In this document: positions 59,335 through 64,000 of the stretch, piece after piece
How positions within the stretch are numbered: the first letter of the stretch is position 1
How the letters are laid out: the number at the start of each line of letters is the position of its first letter
From: Streptomyces xantholiticus
GTDB taxonomy: Bacteria; Actinomycetota; Actinomycetes; Streptomycetales; Streptomycetaceae
Direction of reading: 5' to 3'
DNA length: 64,000 bases
Assembly: GCF_014651015.1 (NCBI RefSeq)
Contig: NZ_BMWB01000002.1
Span: forward strand, 1-64,000
Program-made: the position numbers and the translations under genes
Notes under the pieces: generated by a model
Told to the model about the DNA's origin: nothing
What the model saw: only the letters and a program-made list of their open reading frames with translations
Database searches by the model: none

Positions 59335-60006
59335 TCAGTTCGCAGGGACGAGGAACCCCTCGGTCACGAGCCGCACCTTGTCCACCACCTCTTCGTCGCC
59401 GAGCCGCAACGCGGTGTTGGCGGCGACGAGTACCGCATCGAGCTGGAAGGCAGCGAGGTCGGCGTCGAGCTGAGCGATCTCCCTGGTACCGACGGCATGG
59501 CGCAGCTCGACGGCGATGAGGTCACGCCAGACATGTTGGCAGCGGAACAGCACGTCACGTACGGGCCCGGGGCGGCTGTCGAAGCCGGCCAGGTTCGCCG
59601 CCCAGAAGCAACCACCTGGGAACAGCGGCACCGACGCGTACTCGATCCACCGTTCGATCAGCGCGCGTACCCGCGCCGCGCCACGGGGCGCGCTCTGTGC
59701 CGGGCGGACGACCGCGTCCTCGAACACGTCACGTGCGCACTTCACCGTCGCGACCTGCAGGTTCTCCTTCGTCCCGAAGAGAGTCTGCACGCCGCTCTTG
59801 CTGATCTTGAGGTCGGTGGCCAGCCGGCCGATGCTGAGCCCGTCCAGTCCTTCCAGTGATGCCACGTCCACGGCATGGCGGACGATCGTCCGCCTGGACC
59901 GCGCACCACGCAGCACGCGCCGATCCGACGTCAGCGCTTCGACCTCGTCGACCTCGTCGACCTCGTCGGCGGAACGGACGACGTCCCGCTGCTCCACTTC
60001 GCTCAT
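59335..60006 (-). CDS. TetR-family regulator
   Basis: A 223-residue repressor. An acidic N-terminal extension with a repeated DEVDEVDEVE precedes the helix-turn-helix GLSIGRLATDLKISKSGVQT (about 58-77). The C-terminal ligand domain contains PLFPGGCFWAANLAGFDSRPG, typical of the TetR_C_16/YxaF-like group. ATG 60006. It is divergent from a SnoaL-like gene across a perfect palindrome, which marks both as its targets. Confidence 0.92.
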   Translation of the reverse strand: MSEVEQRDVVRSADEVDEVDEVEALTSDRRVLRGARSRRTIVRHAVDVASLEGLDGLSIGRLATDLKISKSGVQTLFGTKENLQVATVKCARDVFEDAVVRPAQSAPRGAARVRALIERWIEYASVPLFPGGCFWAANLAGFDSRPGPVRDVLFRCQHVWRDLIAVELRHAVGTREIAQLDADLAAFQLDAVLVAANTALRLGDEEVVDKVRLVTEGFLVPAN

Positions 60007-60037
60007 GGCACCATCCTGCCGGATTCCCCTTGCATAT

Positions 60038-60059
60038 AACGTACGACCGATCGTACGTT
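60038..60059. promoter_or_regulatory. TetR operator
   Basis: Perfect inverted repeat AACGTACGA and TCGTACGTT around CCGA, in the divergent promoter region. Confidence 0.85.
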
Positions 60060-60095
60060 TACTTCGTGAGGCGACGATCAGGAGGTGTGTGCGAC

Positions 60096-60584
60096 TTGGA
60101 CAGCCGTCGAATGTTTGAGCTGGCGCAGGCGTTGGCCACCGCAAAGAGTCGGCAGGACATGCCCGCGGCCATGGAGCTCTTCCACCGGGACATGGTCCTG
60201 GACGCTCCGGCTTTCGGGACGAAGGCTCAGGGCCGGGCCGCGAACGAGAGGGCGCTGACCGGGTTCTTCGCCTCCTTCCCCGACTACCGGGTCGCTCTCG
60301 AAGGCCACGCTGCCGACGGCGAGGTACTGGTCTGCTGGGGGACGGCGAAGATGACGATGACGGGTGGCCGGTTCGGCGTGCACCCCAACGGCAGGCGAGC
60401 CGAGTTGCCGGTGTTCATTCAGTTCGCCTTCAAGGACGGCCTGATCGCCGGCGAGCGATTCTTCTTCGATCTGTCGGAGCTCTGTGCTCAGTCAGGTGTC
60501 TCGACGGACGCGGTCAGGCGAAAGCTGTTCGGAGCAGCCTCGTTCGCGCCCACCGCTCCTGGGATCGAACCAATTCGGGGGTGA
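60096..60584 (+). CDS. SnoaL/NTF2-like protein
   Basis: About 162 residues. TTG 60096 is 10 nt after AGGAGG (60080-60085); ATG 60111 is an alternative start. A cone-shaped SnoaL-like fold is suggested by AMELFHRDMVLDAPAFG and ALTGFFASFPDYRVALEG, followed by alternating strands to FAFKDGLIAGERFFFDLSEL. Such proteins are cyclases, hydratases or isomerases of small polyketide-like or steroid-like compounds. First gene of a two-gene unit under the divergent TetR. Confidence 0.85.
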   Translation: MDSRRMFELAQALATAKSRQDMPAAMELFHRDMVLDAPAFGTKAQGRAANERALTGFFASFPDYRVALEGHAADGEVLVCWGTAKMTMTGGRFGVHPNGRRAELPVFIQFAFKDGLIAGERFFFDLSELCAQSGVSTDAVRRKLFGAASFAPTAPGIEPIRG

Positions 60585-60590
60585 GGGAAC

Positions 60591-61085
60591 ATGGCAGCAG
60601 ATGCTCGGCTGAAAGACATCGACGAGATCAGGACGATCCATCTCTTCGACATAGCTGTGGATTTGAACCCGCGGCTGGACATCGGCCCCGGCCCGTTGGG
60701 CCGACGGGTCCTCTTCGGCTCCGCCGGGGGGACGTTCGAGGGGCCAAGGCTACGCGGAGAGGTGCTGCCCGGGGGTGGGGACTGGACGTTGTTCCGCCCC
60801 GACGGCGTGATGACGCTCGACGTCCGGCTGACATTGCGGACGTACGACGGCGACCTGCTGCACATGACCTATGGCGGCCGCTGGGTCACCCCGCCCGAAC
60901 TGCGGGCCGACATGGCCGATCCTGCCTCGAGGCACGACGTCGACCCCGCCTGCTATTACTTCCGGACGAATCCCCTCTTCGAAACGGGGGTGAAGCGATA
61001 CGCATGGCTGAACGACGTCGTCTGCGTGGGCTCGGGGTATCTGATCGAGGGTGGAATCGCGTACAAGATCTCACAAGTCGTGTGA
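60591..61085 (+). CDS. DUF3237 protein
   Basis: A 164-residue cytoplasmic protein. The DUF3237 pattern is seen in LGRRVLFGSAGGTFEGPRL (about 37-55), DWTLFRPDGVMTLDVRLTLR and PLFETGVKRYAWLNDVVCVG. ATG 60591 follows GAGGGAAC, 6 bp after the SnoaL stop, so it is cotranscribed. A lipocalin-like barrel is likely. Co-regulation with a SnoaL-like enzyme suggests detoxification or modification of one small molecule. Confidence 0.92.
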   Translation: MAADARLKDIDEIRTIHLFDIAVDLNPRLDIGPGPLGRRVLFGSAGGTFEGPRLRGEVLPGGGDWTLFRPDGVMTLDVRLTLRTYDGDLLHMTYGGRWVTPPELRADMADPASRHDVDPACYYFRTNPLFETGVKRYAWLNDVVCVGSGYLIEGGIAYKISQVV

Positions 61086-61180
61086 GCGACCTCTGTGACA
61101 GCAGGAGAAGCGACAAGCGCATCACCGACCCACGGTAGGGACGTGCTCTTCCCAGCCGGTGAACTTTCCCGGTCAGGGCA

Positions 61181-61921
61181 CTAGACGCACCAGAAGAGGA
61201 AGCGCTCGCACGTCTCCGTCGGTTCCGGCTCCGGAGGCGGCGGCGGGTCCTGCTGACCCGGCGACTCGGGGTCTCCCGGGTCCGCCGGCGGCTCGCCCGT
61301 GCCGCTCGGGTCCCCGGGGCCTTCGGGATCGCCGGAGGACGACGGTGACGGGTCACCGTCGCCTGCGGACCCGGACGCCGACGGCTCCGTACCGCCGCCC
61401 TCTCCGTCCGGCCCCTCACCCTCCGCGCCTCGACCGTCGCCGGTGCCCGCCCGGGGTTTCCGCGGACGCGGCGAGGCGGACTTGGTGACGGCCGGCTCCT
61501 GCACATCGTCCGGGGCGTCCGGGGCCTCGTCGGAGGCGGTCGGCTCCGGGGCAGTCGATTCGGCGACCGGCTTCTCCCGGACCGCAGTCGCCGCGCCGTC
61601 GTCGCCCGGACCCTCCATGGCGAGCTCCGCCAGGCTCAGTGCCCCGGCCGCCAGCACCAGGCCGACCGCCCCGATCAGCACCTTGCGCCCGCGCCGCTTG
61701 CGGGCACGGCGGCCCGCGGGCTTGCGCCGTGTCGCGGCCTGTCGGCGTGCACGGCGCGGGCCGGGGTTGTCCGCCGGCTCCGGGGTCACGTCCAGTTCGT
61801 AGACGCGCTCCGGCTCGGCGGCACTGGGGCTGTGGTGACGGAGCTCCTCGACGGGTGTGCCGCACCCGGCACAGGCCAGGGCGCCGTTGAGATGCCGTCC
61901 GCACGGGTGGCAGTAATCCAT
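61181..61921 (-). CDS. SCO2400-family zinc-ribbon membrane protein
   Basis: A 246-residue protein. N-terminal zinc ribbon MDYCHPCGRHLNGALACAGC has two CxxC pairs; a basic stretch (RRARKRRGRK) precedes one transmembrane helix (KVLIGAVGLVLAAGALSL, about 80-97). The rest is an exterior disordered tail of Asp/Gly/Pro/Ser ending in CERFLFWCV, with two cysteines at the tip. The family name SCO2400 is used for this Streptomyces group and fits the surrounding synteny. Function unknown. Confidence 0.88.
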   Translation of the reverse strand: MDYCHPCGRHLNGALACAGCGTPVEELRHHSPSAAEPERVYELDVTPEPADNPGPRRARRQAATRRKPAGRRARKRRGRKVLIGAVGLVLAAGALSLAELAMEGPGDDGAATAVREKPVAESTAPEPTASDEAPDAPDDVQEPAVTKSASPRPRKPRAGTGDGRGAEGEGPDGEGGGTEPSASGSAGDGDPSPSSSGDPEGPGDPSGTGEPPADPGDPESPGQQDPPPPPEPEPTETCERFLFWCV

Positions 61922-62052
61922 GGCGCCCGCAGGTTATTCGCCGTCTACGGACCAGAGGTGGGTCTCCTTGTGCAGATCCTGTGTGGAATCCTCACTTCCA
62001 CGGCGAGCCGACTCGGCTTCGCCCGCGCCGCCGAGCAGGCAGGATGTCGGTC

Positions 62053-62613
62053 ATGACCCCTGACGCGCCCTTCGGCCCGCTCGACTTCCAACTGGTGCTG
62101 TTGCGCCGCATGGCCGACTTCCAGCCGGGTCTCGTCGAGGACGCGCGGCATCGGCTCGGCGTCTCGATCACGCAGATGCGCGAGGCCAACCGGCGCTGGC
62201 AGGCGAAGGTGCGCGCGCCCCGCTCGCGCGGGGCATTGTCCCGCTACCGGGCGGTGCTCGGCGAGCCGGAACTCGTCCGGCGGCGGCGGATCGGCGACCT
62301 GGAGTGCGACGCGCTTCTGTGGCCCGTACCGCTCTGGCCGGACCTGCGCTTCGAGGTACTGGCCGCCGACGGCGGCGCTGTGTGGAACGAGTGGCTGGTG
62401 CGCGCCCCGGGCGCGGCAGGTCCCGACCTGCGCACGGCGGACGATCTGGAGCCCTGGTCGTGCACCGTGGACGAGGTGGCGAGTGCCTTCCCGCCGGCCC
62501 GCCCCATGGAGGGCTCCGCGCCGACCCGGTGGCGCCTCGCGTTCACCCTGCCCGGCGGCGAGGTGCGTGTCGCGGAGTTCACCTGGGGCCTGCTGCAACG
62601 GCTCACCGACTGA
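62053..62613 (+). CDS. Conserved hypothetical protein
   Basis: About 186 residues from ATG 62053 (GCAGGA upstream; ATG 62044 is also possible). No signal or membrane segment. An N-terminal helical part (DFQLVLLRRMADFQPGLVED, about 11-30, then RLGVSITQMREANRRW) is followed by a beta-rich region with many tryptophans (RFEVLAADGGAVWNEWLVRA). I do not recognise the family. It precedes the MreB-like gene by 106 bp. Confidence 0.75.
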   Translation: MTPDAPFGPLDFQLVLLRRMADFQPGLVEDARHRLGVSITQMREANRRWQAKVRAPRSRGALSRYRAVLGEPELVRRRRIGDLECDALLWPVPLWPDLRFEVLAADGGAVWNEWLVRAPGAAGPDLRTADDLEPWSCTVDEVASAFPPARPMEGSAPTRWRLAFTLPGGEVRVAEFTWGLLQRLTD

Positions 62614-62719
62614 TCTGTCGGCCCGTCAGGTACGTACGCCCGACCGGCGCAGCCCAGCGCGCGCACGGCCCGCGGCGATCGCACGATGCGAACACGTACC
62701 GCACTCGGGAGGAACCGCC

Positions 62720-63763
62720 GTGACCGTCAGCCTTGAGCAGTTGCGACGTTGCCATGTGGCCGTCGATCTGGGCGCCGCCAGAACCCGCGTCTTCGTGAAG
62801 GGCGCCGGCCTCGTCGTCGACGAACCGAGCGTGGCCGCCGTCAACACCCGTACGGGAGCACTCATCGCGGTCGGCGCGCTCGCCGAGAAGATGACCGGCC
62901 GCACGCCCGGGTACATCCGGGTCGCCCGCCCTGTCTCCGGCGGCACCGTCGTCGACATCGACATGGCCCAGCGGATGCTCCGTCATCTGCTGGGCGAGAA
63001 GCTCCGCCGCCAGTTGCGCCGCAAGCCCCGGCTCCGCGCGGCGGCCAGCACCCCGCACGACAGCGACCCGCTCGCGCAGCGCGCCACCGTGGAGACGCTG
63101 GTCGGGCTGGGCGCCCGCCGGGTCGAGCTCGTGGACACCCTCATCGCGGCAGCCGTCGGCTGCGGGCTTCCCGTCGAGCAGCCCAGCGCGACCATGATCA
63201 TGGTGTGCGGGGCGGCGACCACGCAGATCGCGGTCCTGTCCCTCGGCTCGATCGTCACCGCGACCCGTATCCCCATCGGCGGCAACGCCATCGACCACGC
63301 GGTGATCCAGCACCTTCGCCACCGGCACGAACTCATGCTGCCCAGCCAGTCCGTACGACCGCTCCAGCTCGCCCTGCACGGCAACGGCCTCACCCCGCAG
63401 GGCCCGTCGTCGACGGAGATCCACGGCCGTGACGTCGCCACCGGCCTGCCCCGGTCCGTCCGCGTCGACACCGCGGCCGTGCGGGAGGCGATCCACACCC
63501 CGCTCACCTCGGTCCTCGACGGGATCGGCAAGGTGCTCCGCGACTGCCCGCCGGACCTGGTCGCCGACCTCGTGGACCGCGGCATCATGATGGTCGGCGG
63601 CAGCGCGCTGCTGCCGGGCCTCGACCAGATGCTGCACAACGCGACCGGCATGCCCGTCAGCATCGCGGAACGGCCCGACATCTGCACGGTGCAGGGCCTC
63701 GGTGCGATGCTCGAGGGCCGGATCCAGCCCCTGGTCCTCGACCCGCTTGCAGAGACCGAGTGA
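62720..63763 (+). CDS. MreB/Mbl-family actin-like protein
   Basis: A 347-residue actin-fold protein from GTG 62720 behind GGGAGGAACCGCC. Phosphate 1 motif is VAVDLGAARTRVFVKG, the phosphate 2 region MIMVCGAATTQIAVLSLG, and the adenosine motif MVGGSALLPGLDQML; these match MreB family members. The sequence is more diverged than true MreB (for example ARTR instead of the usual NTLV/T), fitting the Mbl-type of Streptomyces, which works in spore-wall formation. Name left open. Confidence 0.88.
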   Translation: MTVSLEQLRRCHVAVDLGAARTRVFVKGAGLVVDEPSVAAVNTRTGALIAVGALAEKMTGRTPGYIRVARPVSGGTVVDIDMAQRMLRHLLGEKLRRQLRRKPRLRAAASTPHDSDPLAQRATVETLVGLGARRVELVDTLIAAAVGCGLPVEQPSATMIMVCGAATTQIAVLSLGSIVTATRIPIGGNAIDHAVIQHLRHRHELMLPSQSVRPLQLALHGNGLTPQGPSSTEIHGRDVATGLPRSVRVDTAAVREAIHTPLTSVLDGIGKVLRDCPPDLVADLVDRGIMMVGGSALLPGLDQMLHNATGMPVSIAERPDICTVQGLGAMLEGRIQPLVLDPLAETE

Positions 63764-63820
63764 CCGTGACCGCCGGCCCCTGGGGGCTCCCCCGCGGAGC
63801 GGCCCGTCCGGCAGCCGACC

Positions 63821-64000
63821 GGCTCGCTCCGGATCGCGGCGTTCCTCGGAGCAGTCGTCGGCATCGGCACCGACCTCGATCCGGGGACCACCCTCCAGCG
63901 GCTCGTGGACACCGCTGCCGAACCGGTCGGCGACGATAAATGGGTCGCGCAGCCGACGAGCCCGGGCCGACAGTTGTGCGCCATGAGCGAGCTGTGGACG
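63821..64000 (+). pseudogene. Possible remnant of a GAF-domain sensor kinase
   Basis: An open frame without a start codon back to a stop at 63767 reads IAAFLGAVVGIGTDLDPGTT and LQRLVDTAAEPVGDD, the usual beginning of a GAF-HisKA_3 kinase, then departs from it. Truncated by the window edge, so the state of the gene cannot be judged. Confidence 0.35.

Overview
High G+C actinobacterial chromosome, almost certainly Streptomyces. Signs are GTG/TTG starts, GGAGG ribosome sites, many TANNNT-N6-8-ATG leaderless starts, paired Xre-DUF5753/DUF397 genes, and a gene order that matches the S. coelicolor region around SCO2365-SCO2400 as I remember it. No search was run; family names come from motifs and recalled families.

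Layout. (1) 1-1673: right end of an integrated element (replication-initiator tail, excisionase, tyrosine integrase) abutting the 3' end of a tRNA-Val(UAC) gene. (2) 1.85-5.2 kb: DUF4097 lipoprotein with a probable frameshift in its signal peptide, coiled-coil membrane protein, DUF4383 protein, FmdB zinc ribbon. (3) 5.5-15.2 kb: two Ter stress modules. One is a biosynthetic operon (CitE-like lyase, PRTase fused to StiP, HAD phosphatase) divergent from a TerD gene. The other is TerA-like, DUF475/TerC-like and two TerD genes. A 730-bp repeat-rich spacer separates them. (4) 15.3-19.5 kb: peroxiredoxin, DUF3052 protein, aceE. (5) 19.5-30.2 kb: ion channel, I36 inhibitor-like protein, a collapsed TetR/MFS divergon, hydrolases, a MerR/aldo-keto reductase pair with a perfect operator, and a response regulator-histidine kinase-lipoprotein operon. 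(6) 30.2-38.3 kb: FemX and MurJ, an L,D-transpeptidase with an altered motif, an abaA-like regulatory trio, GlxA-type regulator and dienelactone hydrolase. (7) 38.3-46.2 kb: accessory island with a 1641-residue secreted polymorphic toxin (lectin, alanine-rich helix, Hint protease, RNase A-like tip) and a downstream internally duplicated immunity candidate, flanked by two pseudogenes. (8) 46.3-51.9 kb: pirin, fasR and the fatty-acid cluster fabD-fabH-acpP-fabF. (9) 52.3-64 kb: DUF3145, SGNH hydrolase, a secreted C15-peptidase-like protein lacking the usual cysteine, nitrilase, EI24 protein, Ohr, a quinone-oxidoreductase/MarR pair, a TetR/SnoaL/DUF3237 operon, SCO2400-family protein, and an MreB/Mbl-like protein.

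How they work together. Envelope growth (MurJ, FemX, transpeptidase, Mbl), fatty-acid and acetyl-CoA supply (aceE, fab cluster) and stress defence (Ter, Prx, Ohr) dominate. The least ordinary parts are the toxin/immunity island, the PRTase-StiP fusion, and several broken genes that record recent decay.
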